Assembly (NCBI RefSeq): GCF_030463565.1
Contig: NC_134653.1
Span: 27,899,150-27,963,149, forward strand
DNA from: Pelecanus crispus
Lineage: Eukaryota > Chordata > Aves > Pelecaniformes > Pelecanidae
Direction of reading: 5' to 3'
Length of the DNA: 64,000 bases
Positions 12,614-25,110 of the stretch are shown one piece after another (positions within the stretch are counted from its first letter, which is position 1; every line of letters begins with the position of its first letter). The translations under genes were made by a program, and so were the position numbers. The notes under the pieces are model-generated. The model was given only the letters and a program-made list of their open reading frames with translations. It was not told where the DNA came from and searched no databases.

Positions 12614-15600
12614 TTAAATTTTCTTCCCTGTTTCAATTACCTTGACTGTCTTCTCAAGCTTACACAGAGCTCCCTCATATTGCTGCACCAAAGGCTTTAA
12701 TGAGTTGCCCTTCACTGGGTGCTTCTTTATGTCTTGGATGCCGGCATCCTTCAACATCCGCAGAAACCTACGTTCCTGCGTAACAAAACAGATGCAGGAG
12801 ATGAGACACCCCACTGCCTGTCAGCTAGAAAATGAGCACATTTTGGAACATGCTGCCTAGTCAGGAAATAGTTGAAGCTTCCAAGTACAAAGCTCAGCTG
12901 ACTGGAAAAGGTGGGAAGTAGTATGAACTTTATCTTCCTTATGCCCCTGGTATGCATCCTTATCAAGTGATCCCATTCCAACAACATACCTGAATTCTAA
13001 GGACCAAGCTGAAAGCGACACCCGCTTTTCCTGCACGAGCCGTTCTTCCAACTCTGAAAACAGAAAAAGTAACGTCGAGTCAGTTTAGCCATGTAGTCAC
13101 TGCCATTATCAGCTCCAAGTGTCTGATTCTGAAATTCTCCAGATTTAAGACAGTCTGATGAGTTTTTTGAGGTTAGCAGAGCAGGATGAGCCATATGTTA
13201 CAAAGGATGAACATTTCCAGGGCTCATTCACAGCTGCTGAGCCGCTGCAGTTTTCTGAACATCTAGAAACCCAATACTCGATGCTGTCCAGGACAGCATT
13301 TCTAGGTCCTGTAAAATACATTTTCTGTAATAGGGTGCTAGTCCTCTGTGTCAATACTGCAATTACTCTGGTGATGCTACAGGCTTAATTTTGATTAGAA
13401 AGCTATCTGCATATTAAAGCAAAAAAAAAATCCAAAGTTAAAAACCCTTTTAAGTGCAGGTCACCTTTGCTGAATATTTCAAAGTAAACAAAGCTCAGGC
13501 ATCTTCCTTTTGTTCCTGGTTGTCTTACCGGTGAACGTATGTCCTGATGAACTGAGGCGCATCGTAGTTTATTACATAATTCACTCCTTTAACGTCAATC
13601 CCTCGTGCCGTGGCATCTGTGCTGATTAACCTGGTTTTAAATGTATGTATGGTAATTTTCAGGTAACATCTCTTGCACTACACACACAAGTGAACGCAGC
13701 ACAACTCTTGCTAATCTCTGTTCAAAGCGGGCAGCCAGCCTCTGACCTCTGAGCACGGCAACAACACTGTAAGTCACTCCTTATTGTCACTGGCATTATT
13801 AGCCTCCCACAGACCTCCAAGCATGGCTACAGGCTTGTCACCTACTGTTGTGCATAAAGTTATCGGGTGTTTCCAGGTTCTCCAAGCACGCAACACTAAG
13901 CCAGGCGGCTCCCACCACATTGGAGGTTACAAGCCTATAAGCTATCTGAACGTTCCATAAAGGCAGTGAACGCAAATAGCAAGGTGCAAAATTCCAGTAG
14001 TCAAGGATGAATTTAAACACAGCGTTTGGATACAAAGAAAAATCCAGACAATAAATATTTACCTTCCTCTCAGAGACATTCCACAGGTGCAATCACATAT
14101 AACTACCAAAATCACAAAGCAAATCAAACACATGGATAGAAGTAAATCTGTATGCGAGTCTGATCAGGGTTTTCTTCGGTAGGAAGCCCTAATACTACAT
14201 ATAGTTCTAGCACCAACATCCATTTTCTTCCAAAAAGCACCAGACCCCAAGCACAGACATCAAACTTAAGATTCTCAGAACTGCATATGTTTTTGGCAAC
14301 TATACGAACAAGCAGTTACATTTACTGCTTGTTATAAAATAACACACAGAAATTCAGATTACAGCTACATTAGAATGGGCCAAGTTACATGCACGGGCAA
14401 CAATTCAAAAGTCAGACGCCCAAGTCTCACGCCCATTCAGTAAGTCGGTTCCCACACGCTGTTTTACAGAGGACCCCATTTAACTGTGTTCTTGGTTCTA
14501 CCTAGCTTTTCACACTGGAAATAGCCTATGTTGTAAGACATGCAGGAAGCTCATTTGAGATGCTCACAGTTGTATTTTTCCTTGTTCAAATTCCTTCATG
14601 GTTCTCCGTCTCTCATTTGGAGGTAACCGAGAAGAAAATTCAGCCACAGTGACACCACCAAAGGCTTGAACCAGCAGGAACAATCTGTAGGTAAATGGGA
14701 TAGAAAGCCACTTCATCATCTCCCTAACAGTACTTGACAGATATCTACTATAGTGATCTCATTAATATACTCACCTGTGAGAAGCTTCCCTGGAGTTGGT
14801 AAAGCACAACACGCGGGTAAATTTCATTGTCAGCATGAAATGCAAGAGGAGCAAAGGCTTGGAATTCAGGTCACAAGGCACATAACATTGCTGCAGTCGA
14901 CAGGAAAGAAGTGCAGAGAGAAAAATTACTTCTTGCCAAGGCTATCTTCTCTGAAACCCACTACCTGTCCGTGACCTGCATAGGCTTGGGTGTTTTGCAA
15001 CTGACTAATAGCAGCAAAACCACACTCTGCAGCGCTACTCCCTTTAGAATAAGTCACAGCCACAGGCTGGGAAGATACAACACAAGGTGGAGACAGGAGA
15101 CCTGTGTGGGTCCAATGTTCTCACTTCTCCACAAGTAACAACATGCACTGCTGTCTTATGTACAAGGTGACCTGTAGCTACATGCCTTGAAATGCATGTT
15201 ATACATAAGTGCTAACACATTATTATTGCTTTATACCTCCACTCCCCATTGCTTGTAAACTTAATTCTGCATGAAGAGAGTTTAATTTGAAAAAAAAAAA
15301 ATCCAGTCTTAACCAAATGAACACTAAGGAATGAGAAAACAAATGCACAAAGGTAGAGCTCTCTGGATCATAAATACTCCCAAAGCCACTTTCTCCCAGC
15401 ACCTCTGTAATGCAAGGAATTATAGGAAAGACATATTTGTTTATAGAGTAAAAACATAACTAGATAATCCAGAGTTTAACAAATCTTCAAGTATAATTTA
15501 TTCCAGAGAATTAACGTCATACCGATAGCCCCTCAGGGAGTGTGTATTTCCTATTAGTATCTTGTTCAGTCTCTGCTGCACCTCCGAGTGTTTTTTTCTC

Positions 15601-18600
15601 GGAATAGACAGACGTGAAGAGGCGAGGCTGGAATAAGTCCAGCTGCTGCAGTTTCTCTGGGTCCTGGGTCAGTGTGGCTGAAAACAGCAGTTTCTGCAAG
15701 GGTATCTGAGGATAGCAGGAGCTGAAATATACAGCACAAGGAAACTGAGCTTTGAGGACAAGGAACAAGAGTTTCTCCACAAATGCCTTCAGATGATGTT
15801 ATGAGGGACGCAATTAACTCTTTTTGATGCTCTTTTCCTGCTCTGGGCCTTTCCCGTAGGTTCTTTTCCACCCTTGTTTTATGGTGCAGTTCACACACAG
15901 TTCAGTGCTCTCAACCAACTGCACGACCCACTTCCGTTACCCCTGAACACATCCTTACCCATGTCCTCACTCTAGTTGCTTCCTTCCTTGGTCACTAATC
16001 TGTTTCCAACACATCTCTACCATGCTGCATGAAAACAGCAGCTGCAGACAGATAATTCCAAGAGCCTTCCATCAAATCCATTACTCAGCCTGCCAGAGGG
16101 TATTACTGTGCAAATGAATCACAGACCTGCAATATTTGTGCATTCTTTGATGCTCCTTTAGTCTAGTTCAGGAAAGCCTGGAGAATACAATACTTAGGCT
16201 TCAGTCTAAAAGACATCCTCTAGTATTAGCTGTTCACTGCCTGCTTATTCAAGCTTTGAAAAAGCAGCTGCCTTACTTTGGCAGACATTTCTCAGAGTAA
16301 GCAAGCTTTAGCAGTGCCTGTGGGGGAGTACTGTGAAGCAGGGCAGTGGCATCTAGGTGCTGGTGTCCATGCTACCACTTCAGAGAAACACATTTGGCAA
16401 CTTACCTGGCTGCTGTTATAGGTCCTGGTTTGGTCCTCTGAAAAAGCATGTTGGAGCCAGAGTCATTTTCTACTTGGAATGCAGCTTTGACAATTTGGTT
16501 CAGACAGTTCTGGTGCATGTCATCGATCATACGGTCAGCTTCATCTACAATCTGAATTCACAAGGACGAAAACCACTACTTATTAAATACTGTCTAGCAT
16601 TAGGCAGCTTTTATTTTCCTTTTGTAATACTATCATTATCAAATGAAGGCAGAAGTTTCTACCCTAAAACTGAATTTTGCTTTTATATCAGTGACTCAGC
16701 AGCCAGCCTGATATTCAAATTACACACACGTTCACCTGCACATAAATCCAATCCATGTCTCTGAATAGGACATAAAAATCTCCATATACTAAATAAGATT
16801 TCAACTATGTCTCTGGACAGACTCCCATATGGTGGAAGCTACTACAGTCTGATCATCTACCCTGACCTTGACCAATAAGGCTTTACTCTCAGTTTGTGTT
16901 TGCAAGAGGCTAAGAGAGAAGGGGAAGTAGGTGGATGCTTGGGTGTCACGAGTTGGAATAAAATATCTCATCTTGAGACCACTGCCTGAGCAATCTGGAG
17001 CATAGATCAGGCCCGTACAACAGTTCCAACAGAGATGGATTTATGTACCATGCAAGAATAAAGCAGGAATTACAGCTGTAATGGACCCTGGCACTAAGAT
17101 GGGAGACCTGTGGAGTTGACTCACCAGGAAGCGAAGCTGTGTCAGGCTGAACCCCGGGGTCTGGCTAATGTGATCTGTGAGCCGCCCTGGTGTAGCCACA
17201 ATAATATCAGCCAGGCTGCAGTAGCCTGTCACTCTGAAAGAACAAGCAGCTTATCAGTAAGTTTCTCCCTACACCATAAAGCAAGTAACAGAGATCCTTG
17301 GTCAGCAGACCTTAAGATTTTCCTACTATTCACTTAACTGAGAAATAATAAAATTCAAATATGCACTTTACTTTGGAAAGCATGCAAAGACAGTGCTGGA
17401 TGCTAAACTTTTAAACAAAAAATGTCATACTTCATTGCTCTTAAAAAAAAAAAAAGCGGCCAAATGCCGTAACAATCATTTGTACCTGTGGGTATAAGGT
17501 AAACATTTGCATTCTACTCAGCTGGCGAAGAACCCCAAAAATCTAGTAAAACATAACAATCACAAAAAAGGGTAGTAGCAGGCACTTTGACAAACACAGA
17601 ACCACCATCTAGCATATAAACCCATTATCCGAAATCATTATTGCATGATGGTGTGATGCAATAGCCTATATTTTGTCCTCTGCTTACTGAGATTAAATAG
17701 TTCACAATCTCTATAAACCTCATCAAAAGACCTTTTAACCTACTTTTTCTGGACAAGCATCTCCTGCTCCTTTGCAAAAGATTTCTGGCCAGTAATCAAA
17801 ACGACCTTCAGACCTGTCCCATCAGTGTAAATGTTGAACACTTTACTCACCTGCAGAGAGATGGGTTTGTTAGCCACAACGAAGTAATTTAAGGTAATAC
17901 TTTCCATTATGCTAACATCAAACCCACTGACAGGGTCTTCAGCCTGCTTCACAGAACATCCAAGCAAAGTACAGACTGCACCAGCTTTTCCCCTGGCCCA
18001 GTTCTGCTCAGGAAGAAGGTGAAGAGCCACATACCTGTTGTGCCAGTTCTTTGGTGGGCAGAACAACCAGAGCGCGTACCTGGCAAACTACTCGATCTAG
18101 CAGAACCTGCCAAAACAAAGGCCAAATGAGTCCCTGAAAGCAGTGGGGATTAGAAAAGGGTTCTTGTATCTAACCTAGTGAGAAGATATGGGCTTGACAT
18201 ATCCTCATGGAGTTTTACATTTCCATTTTACTCCCCTCCACCCTCCCAACTCCTCATGCTGTGTTTGTTGTCTGAGAAAAGGAGTCCAATGCTGAGATGA
18301 GGGGGACTCATACAGCTCCCTGAGACAGCTCTGAGCTAAAAATCTGCTGCTCTGCAGCCACAAATTCCTTGGCTTTTTGATCTACTTCTAAGTTCAGGTT
18401 TCGTTTGGACAAAAGCAACCCCAGCATTTTCCCTACAGATATTTCACTGGGGGTAAACTCACCTGTACTATGGGTATGACAAAAGACAGGGTTTTACCAC
18501 TGCCAGTAGGTGCCGAGACGCAGATGTCTTTGGGACGGTATCCTCCCTGCCCCATCAAATACCCATTGGATGCACTCTGTAGAATAGCAGGAATCACCTC

Positions 18601-21543
18601 TGCCTGAACTGAACAAAAATGGAAACAAACAGTAACTACAGAGTTAACTGGGCTAAACCAGTGTATCTAAAAAAGGAGTTATATACAATGAATCTGCTTC
18701 CACATCTGTGCTGTTGTTCCTACAGACATAAGAGAGAAAGAAATCAAAACCAGTTGTTAATAGAGATGCTATCTGGTCTTAACTGGTTCTTGTTCACTCA
18801 TGGGAGCTTAGCACTGAATACAGAGATTTCCCTCTCCAAGAATTCAGCTATTTCTAGTGCTCAGCTGGGATGTTACTGTGTTAAATATTGTTTTCAACTC
18901 TATTTGTCTTCTCTTTCTCATGTTAGGATGGCACTGGGCATATTTGTCTGTAATCAACCTTTCTCTGAAGTACAAACTACTCTTACATAAACGCAGAATA
19001 TGCAACACGCAGCCTTATCTGCCAAGGAGCAAAATGCACAATTCCTCTAGGCTTTGGAGTCATTCAAGTTCACTGCAGGAGAGTACACAAGGACCAAAGC
19101 AAACAGTCCTGTACAAACAACAGCTCTGGCTGTCATGCATGAACTCTCTCCTTTCCCTGTCCCATGACAAGCCCTGGCCAACTTCAGTTTATCCATGATG
19201 TTTAGCAGCCAGGGAATCTAGCTCTGTGACAAGACCATACTCAGTGACGCATACGATGTATGACTTTAGTGGACACCACCACTACCAGACAGAGCATGAC
19301 ACTGCTTGATTTATCTATTACCAAGTGCCATAAGCTAGACTTGATTTATGAGAAAACACAAGAAGTTGCTATCAGCAACCTGTTAAGAACAAGAAAAGCA
19401 GTAACATTTACATTCAAATGTCATGTAACAGCATACTTAAAAAGAGAAGACACATGCTGGCTTTCCAACATAATCTTGATGAGTTTCTAGTAAGACTCCA
19501 GGCTCAGCTGGACCAAGTAATTAGCTGAAGGTCAAAGATCCCACCTTCTTCCCTTCTCTCCCTCTCCTTATCCCTGCTTCTAGCTGTGTTTTCTACTTAC
19601 TTAGGAGCTGACATTTATTGTACTTGTCTGCAAAACCAGTAAAATAGTGGAAAACCAACAGCACTGTTTTGCTTGAACAGTTTTCTGCTGCTTTAACGAG
19701 CTGAAGAGGTTCCCAGAGAGGTCTGATGAGAAGCAGAGATGGTAGAAGGTAAGGAACTCAAGCACAAGCCTAGCATAAGGGGAAAAGATGGGAGGACACA
19801 AGTAAGGCCTCCCTTTTTTGGCAGCTGTGAACTATTACTTCAAGCCACCATATTTTGTGGAGCTGCACTGATGACTAGGTAACAGATTTCAATTAGTCTA
19901 GATAAAGACTTGAAAGTGAAAGGTTAAAACTGATACAATCCCTTTGATGCATTAAACTTGTTTTTGTTCTGTATTTTACTTCACTGACTACACAAAATAT
20001 ACAGCAACACACTGCAGGAACCACATAAGTCAATTCAGAAAGACACAAAAGCACTATCAAGGTACCTGGAAAAAATGACTCTATCCCATTCATTTGTAGC
20101 TTTTTCAACAGCTTGGGATGAATTCCTGGGACGTCTCTGATTGGAACCAGATTATCTTTGATACGTTTTTGCACTAGTTTGGGTTGAGCAAGCCACTGTG
20201 GTAAGAAGGGCTGAACCTGAGGTGAGGGAAAGGAGAATAACAAAGCGTTTCTGCCGTCAAACAGGCAATGCCATACATAAAATAAGACAATAAGGATGCC
20301 TGTTCCTTCCTGACCATCATCAAAATTTAGGCAAGCTAGTTACCTTCTGCACTGGCTTTCTGTCATAGTCTCCAAGAACCAAACTGGAGGGTGGAGGATT
20401 TGCCTCTTCCTCCGAGGCTGCTAAGGACAGCTCCTCTTTTGTGCTTTGATTTACTTCAGCTCTTTCACTGTTCTCTTTCTTCCTTGTTTCAGCTCCCTCT
20501 GTTTCCTCATCCCTCTTCTTCCTTTTAGACTTATTTCTAAGGTTGCTTCTGTTTTCCTGTTGTTTGATGTCTTCTTCAGAATCTGGAATTTGGATAACAG
20601 GAGTACAAAGCTACAGGTCAGAACAGGCTACAGAAAAGGGACATAGGAAACATTTCACGACATAGGACTTAAGCAACAACTTGCAAGCTCCTCTTTCTTC
20701 CTAAATCCAAGTGCAAAAGCCAAACATCCCTTCACTGGTATGGATGCAACTGAAGACTGAGTTGACATGCTTCCCTCCTTCCCTTACACTAAACCGATCC
20801 TCAAAGTGTGCAATATGGGGCTTTCCCCTAAAAAAGGAATTACTTGAGGAACATATTAAGCAGAGGAAAACAAAATTTATCTTCAGGTAAATTCAGCAAG
20901 TTACTCAAAGAGCAACTTGCACCTACTTCTCTTTTAAGAACTGTCGACCAAAATGAGCCCAGTTTATCATTACCTGCTTCAGTCCTCTCTTGAGGCACTT
21001 TCGATTTTCTTCTATTTTCTTTCTTCTTCGATGGAGTGCTGCCATCTGCTGCCTCCTCAGTATCCGCCCTTTCTTCAGAAGAGCTGCGAGGCTGTTGTTT
21101 CTTCCTTCGCTTCTTCTGTCCTTGCGCACAGGACTGCTCTTCACTCTTCCTCTTCCCACCCCCGGGGCTCAGCCCCGCGCCCCCTGGGACAGCTCCTCGG
21201 GACGGCTCGCCTTCCCCTCCCTCGGGCAGCGCCTCCCGCTGCTTCTTCAGCTGCCGGGCCTTCGCCTGCTGGCGCAGCCGCTCCAGCAGGACCCGAGCCC
21301 GCTCCTCCGCCTCGGCCCCCTCCTCCTCCCGCTCCTCCTCCCCGCCGTACCTGAAAGAGCCCAGACAAAACCTCTTCAGGCATAGCCGCCCGCCCCCACC
21401 AGGCCCATCCGGCCGAGTCCCTACCGCGGGGGGGGACGCGGGGACCCAGCTCCCGCAGCCAACCCGAGCCGGGGCCGGGGCCGGGGCCGAGGGCCGGGCA
21501 GCGCCCGGGGCAGGCAGTACCTGTTGATGCAGAAGAGCGCCAT
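12614..21543 (-). CDS. DDX51: ATP-dependent RNA helicase DDX51
   Basis: A nucleolar DEAD-box helicase of the Dbp6 family, needed for large ribosomal subunit maturation. Fifteen exons, in gene order: 21521-21543, 20974-21350, 20344-20582, 20066-20216, 18463-18608, 18035-18106, 17744-17850, 17125-17233, 16406-16551, 15523-15721, 14775-14890, 14568-14684, 13529-13630, 12990-13053 and 12614-12775. They total 2130 bp, 709 aa (human about 666), with phases consistent throughout. Motifs in order: Q-type segment IESFFPVQAEVIP; Walker A APTGSGKT (Lys about 302); PTKELAQQ (329-336); VATPGR; DEAD (411-414); SAT (471-473); [15 protein letters not shown]; and [12 protein letters not shown] (631-643). All look catalytically complete. 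Residues about 10-200 are a charged, lysine/glutamate-rich low-complexity region with nuclear-localisation-like clusters. The first exon is tiny (MALFCIN plus part of a codon), and the MALF start matches human. The promoter is a CpG island. Confidence 0.95.
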
Positions 21544-21900
21544 GGCCGGGCCGCGCCGCGCCGCCTGGGCGCACGGAGATGACGTCAGCGGAGCCCGCGT
21601 GGCGCGAGGCGGCGGCGGAAGGCTCCAGAAGGCGCGGGGGCGGGCGCGCGCCGCCTGCCAGCTGGGGAGGGGCGGCACCGCGCGCGCCCTGAGGGTGGGA
21701 CGGCTGAGGCGGGAGGGAGGGGGAGCGCCGGGGGAGGAAGGGCGGGAACGGGGCGGGGGACAAGGCTGAGGGGAGAAGAGCGCCGCAGCCGCGGCGCCCA
21801 GCCCGCCAGCCCCGCACGGCGGGAGCCCCGCCCCGGGACACGGAAGCCCAGGAGAGCACAGCACCGCTGCGGGGACAGGCCGGCAGCCGGTAGGGGCTCA
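21100..21900. promoter_or_regulatory. DDX51: CpG island over the DDX51 5' end
   Basis: Very high GC and CpG content spans exon 2, exon 1 and the upstream flank of DDX51. No TATA box was noticed. The long ORFs on both strands here (up to 400 codons) are products of GC-rich composition. Confidence 0.6.
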
Positions 21901-22419
21901 CCCCGGCCGCACCGCGGCTCCCACAGCTCTGGCTGCAACCCCTGCCTGCCTGAAGGGAGCCCGCGTAAGCAGTATGGGTAGCAGCATTTGGACTCAGGGA
22001 GTAAAAGCACTCCTTTCTTGCTTGGCCCCACATGGCTGGCATGTTGTTAGAGGAAAGCCTCCCTGAAGCAGCAGGCAGAGGGCTGGCCCAAGGACTGCTT
22101 CTGCTGTGGCAGTGGAGGACACAGCCAAAACACCCAACAAACTCAAAACCCCAATCTCAGAGCAACAAGAAGCCCTGAAGGCACCTTACAGCCTCTGGAG
22201 CCCAGCAAGGTAAAAATCACCCTGGAGTGCTGTCAGGCACCTGCCGCTCAGTCTAACTGTACTGTGAAATACCACATCTGAGAAATAGAAGCAAACTCAA
22301 AGCATTCCTTTTGTTTGCTTTAGCTATCAGAGTGAAACAGATACCTTGGATACCTTGCTGATTGCCCAACTCCATCCCCAACCTACCAAAGCCTACACCA
22401 GACAGCTTACTTCTAAATC
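21901..22419. other. DDX51-MIF intergenic gap
   Basis: About 500 bases between the DDX51 promoter island and the MIF poly(A) signal. Nothing recognisable was seen. The two genes are in tandem on the minus strand, so the MIF 3' end faces the DDX51 promoter. Confidence 0.4.
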
Positions 22420-22425
22420 TTTATT
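22420..22425 (-). terminator. MIF: Polyadenylation signal of MIF
   Basis: TTTATT on the plus strand, AATAAA on the minus strand, about 185 bases after the MIF stop at 22608-22610. It gives a short 3' UTR of the length expected for MIF. Confidence 0.65.
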
Positions 22426-22607
22426 TGCCTTCTACACAGAGAAAACAGAGGAATGTTGAAGCAGCAATATTTAAACACACTATCAGGGAGCCATCGATCT
22501 GTGAGAGCGCACAAAATGCGACACAGGGCCATTTGTGCGGTGGTCTCTGCTAAGGGGCAGGATGAGGGTAGGTCCAGGAGCAGCCTCTTCAGACAGACGG
22601 GAGAGCT

Positions 22608-24881
22608 CTACGCAAAGGTGGAGCCATTCCAGCCCACATTGGCAGCGTTCATGTCGAAGTAGTTGATGTACACCCTGCAGAAGAGGCACAGGAAGACACA
22701 AACAATGACCTTACTAACTCATTTATATAAGTAATGAGCGAGACAGGAAAACAGGACAGGGGATGGTGCTTCCCATTCCTCAGAAGAAGTTTCAAGCTTT
22801 GTTTTTACTGAAATTTAGCTAACTTCTCTAGTAGAGCCTCCAAACAGTCAATATTCCTCAGAGTCCCTGGAACTGTACTTTTTTTTTTAATTTTTAAAAT
22901 ACAAACTCTTCTTCAGTCAGGGACTGTCCAGACACCAGACTGCTTTTGGTTAGTAGCCTGTCAAGAATTTCCAGAGATCAAACCCTTTTGTTTCCGAGCC
23001 CTGCAGTCCACCACACATGTCAAACAGACAGGCAGCCTTGCGAAAGCCAAGCAGGCCCTCAGGGCCGGCTCTGCACTTCTCCCTTCCAAGGCCAGCATGT
23101 CAGTGGCAGCAGGTTCTCCCCATCCTTCACCGCTGCACGGTGACGCTCTCCCAAGGCTCCGCAGCCTGCAAGGGAGCTGTTCACAGCCTGCTGGTTTCTA
23201 CTTTGCCTGTCAGCTCCAGCCCATTACTGCTCCTCCCTTGTGCTTTCGGCCTCCCATCGCCAGAGGACATCACACCTCAGCGGCAAAACCCCACGCTGTG
23301 CAACTTGTGAATCCTCTGGGATTTTTCCCTACTCTGAGAACAGGAAGCCACATAACAGAGGACTCTCAAGGGAAAGATGCAGGCCTCAAGCTCTTAACTG
23401 GACATGGAAACACTGCAAGTGATCACTTTGTATTTTCTCAAATACCTAGACTTATCCCTGGCTTTTTGTATTTGTAAATTAACTTTTCAAAACAGTTTCA
23501 GAGACCCCGATAAACGACGTTAATAACATCACGTCTCAGCCTTACCTGTCTGCAGATACATGCAAGTGCTTAGAGATCAGATCACACAGGAGCTTGGTGT
23601 AAGTCTTGTTCTGCTGCCCTCCTATTTTGCCAATGCTGTAAAGGCTGCAGAGCGCGCAGGGATCGGTGGAGCCCCCAAAGGACATCATCTGATCAGGTAT
23701 GATGTGCACAGCGATGTACTGCGGTAAAAGAACAAACAGTTACAGGACATCTCACCTTCCCTTTCCTGACACAAACTTTCTTTAGGTACTAACTTTAAAC
23801 AGCGCAATTGTGTGCTGCATCATGGCCGAGGCAGCTCACCCCACTGCCCTCTGCACCCTTCCGAGGGTCGGGCACTGCAGCCCGCATGGGGGGCACAGCA
23901 CAGGATGCTGCGGGGATCCCCCCGAGCCTGGCTCTCAGCTTGAGGAACGAAGGTTGTGTTTGCGCAAAGCGGGAGACACTGCACAAAACCGTCACTGCAT
24001 GGGGCCAAGAGCACGTGGCTAGAGATAAAGGCCTTAAAACTGTGTTTGCGTGCCAGAATTCACACCCCCAAATCACTGACTGAGCCACTGGCCTAAGAGC
24101 AATGGTCTGCAGTTCAGCCCTGTCAGGCTTTGACTTCTCAGGCTGCAGCGGTCTGGCCCAAGAGGGGCTGTATCCCATCCCGGGATAGCCGGGAGCAGCC
24201 CGGCTCGGTACCCGTTATTTCGCTTTGCCACAGACTCGCTGGCCGGGCAGATAATAGCCCCTTCCCCAAAAACGGGCCGCTGGCACAGCGCCGCGGCCGA
24301 AATCCCGACTGCTGGGCACAAGGGCAGACAAAGCTCCGGCGCTGTCGCTGTTCGAGCCCCAGGCCTCCCCCAGGCCAGGCCACCGCTCCGGGGGGCCGGG
24401 CCGATGCTCGCCGGGAGCCGCACGGCCCCGGGCCGGGCTGCGGCGCAGACAGGCCTGCCGCCGCGCCGCGGCTCCCGCGGAGGCCGGAACGGGCGCAGGC
24501 CCTTTCCCCCGAGGCAGCGCGGCCCGCAGTCACGCTGTACCCGCACAGCTCCGCCTCGGCGCCTCGGCCCCGGGTGGGCGGGCGAGCGAGCGGGCGCGGC
24601 CCCGCGGCTGCCCCCGCTCCGAGCGCCGGGCCCGCCGACCCTCCGCCGGGGCCGCGCATCTGCTCGCCCCGCTCCCAGCCCGGCCCCGCCGACCCCATCC
24701 CGGGGCGGCCCCCGCTCCCGCCGGGCCGCGGCCCCCCGCCTCCGGCAGCGCCGGCCCCGCCGCCCGCCCTCACCTGCGCGGGCTTGCCGGTGGCCTTGGC
24801 CAGCTGCTGGGTGAGGTCGCCCATCAGGCTGTCGGGCACGGCGTCCTTGCAGACGTTGGTCTGGATGGCGAACATGGGCAT
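22608..24881 (-). CDS. MIF: Macrophage migration inhibitory factor
   Basis: A small trimeric cytokine with keto-enol tautomerase activity, secreted without a signal peptide. Three exons: 24774-24881, 23546-23718 and 22608-22674 (108, 173 and 67 bp, the classic MIF pattern), 115 aa. Key residues, in mature numbering: catalytic Pro1 ([10 protein letters not shown]), Lys32, Ile64, Tyr95 and Asn97 (VYINYFD). The CALC redox motif is at Cys56-Cys59. The C-terminus [10 protein letters not shown] is intact. Donor and acceptor sites are consensus. The gene starts inside a CpG island, which fits broad expression. A second MIF-like locus lies 3.2 kb upstream on the same strand. The mammalian neighbour and paralogue DDT was not found in the window. 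Confidence 0.97.
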
Positions 24882-25110
24882 GGTGGCGGTAGCGGGGGGG
24901 CGGCGGGGCCGACGGCGGGAACGGAGCGGAGCGGCGGCAGCGGCAGAGTGGAGCGGGGCGGCGGCGGCAGCGCTTTAGTACGCGCGGGGCCGCGCCGGCC
25001 TTAAAGGGGCCGCGCCCGGCGGGGCGGGGGAGAGAGCGGATGGGGGAGGCTGCCTCCCCAATCTGCTGCGGCTTACGGCTTCCCTCCCGCGGCAGCGTGC
25101 CGGCCAGAAG
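24280..25110. promoter_or_regulatory. MIF: CpG-island promoter of MIF
   Basis: An extremely CpG-rich segment covers MIF exon 1, the start of intron 1 and about 230 bases upstream of the start codon. No convincing TATA box was seen, as in mammalian MIF. Large opposite-strand ORFs (e.g. 24130-24978) arise from composition. Confidence 0.6.

Noticed and set aside
20840-22042. 400-codon minus-strand ORF over the DDX51 5' end
   Set aside because: It contains the true exon 2 frame but reads through the exon 2 donor, intron 1 and the promoter island. Exon structure with MALF start fits the family better.
24130-24978. 282-codon plus-strand ORF opposite MIF exon 1
   Set aside because: It is an artefact of the CpG island; the protein is Pro/Ala/Arg-rich with no domain, and the real coding exon lies on the other strand.
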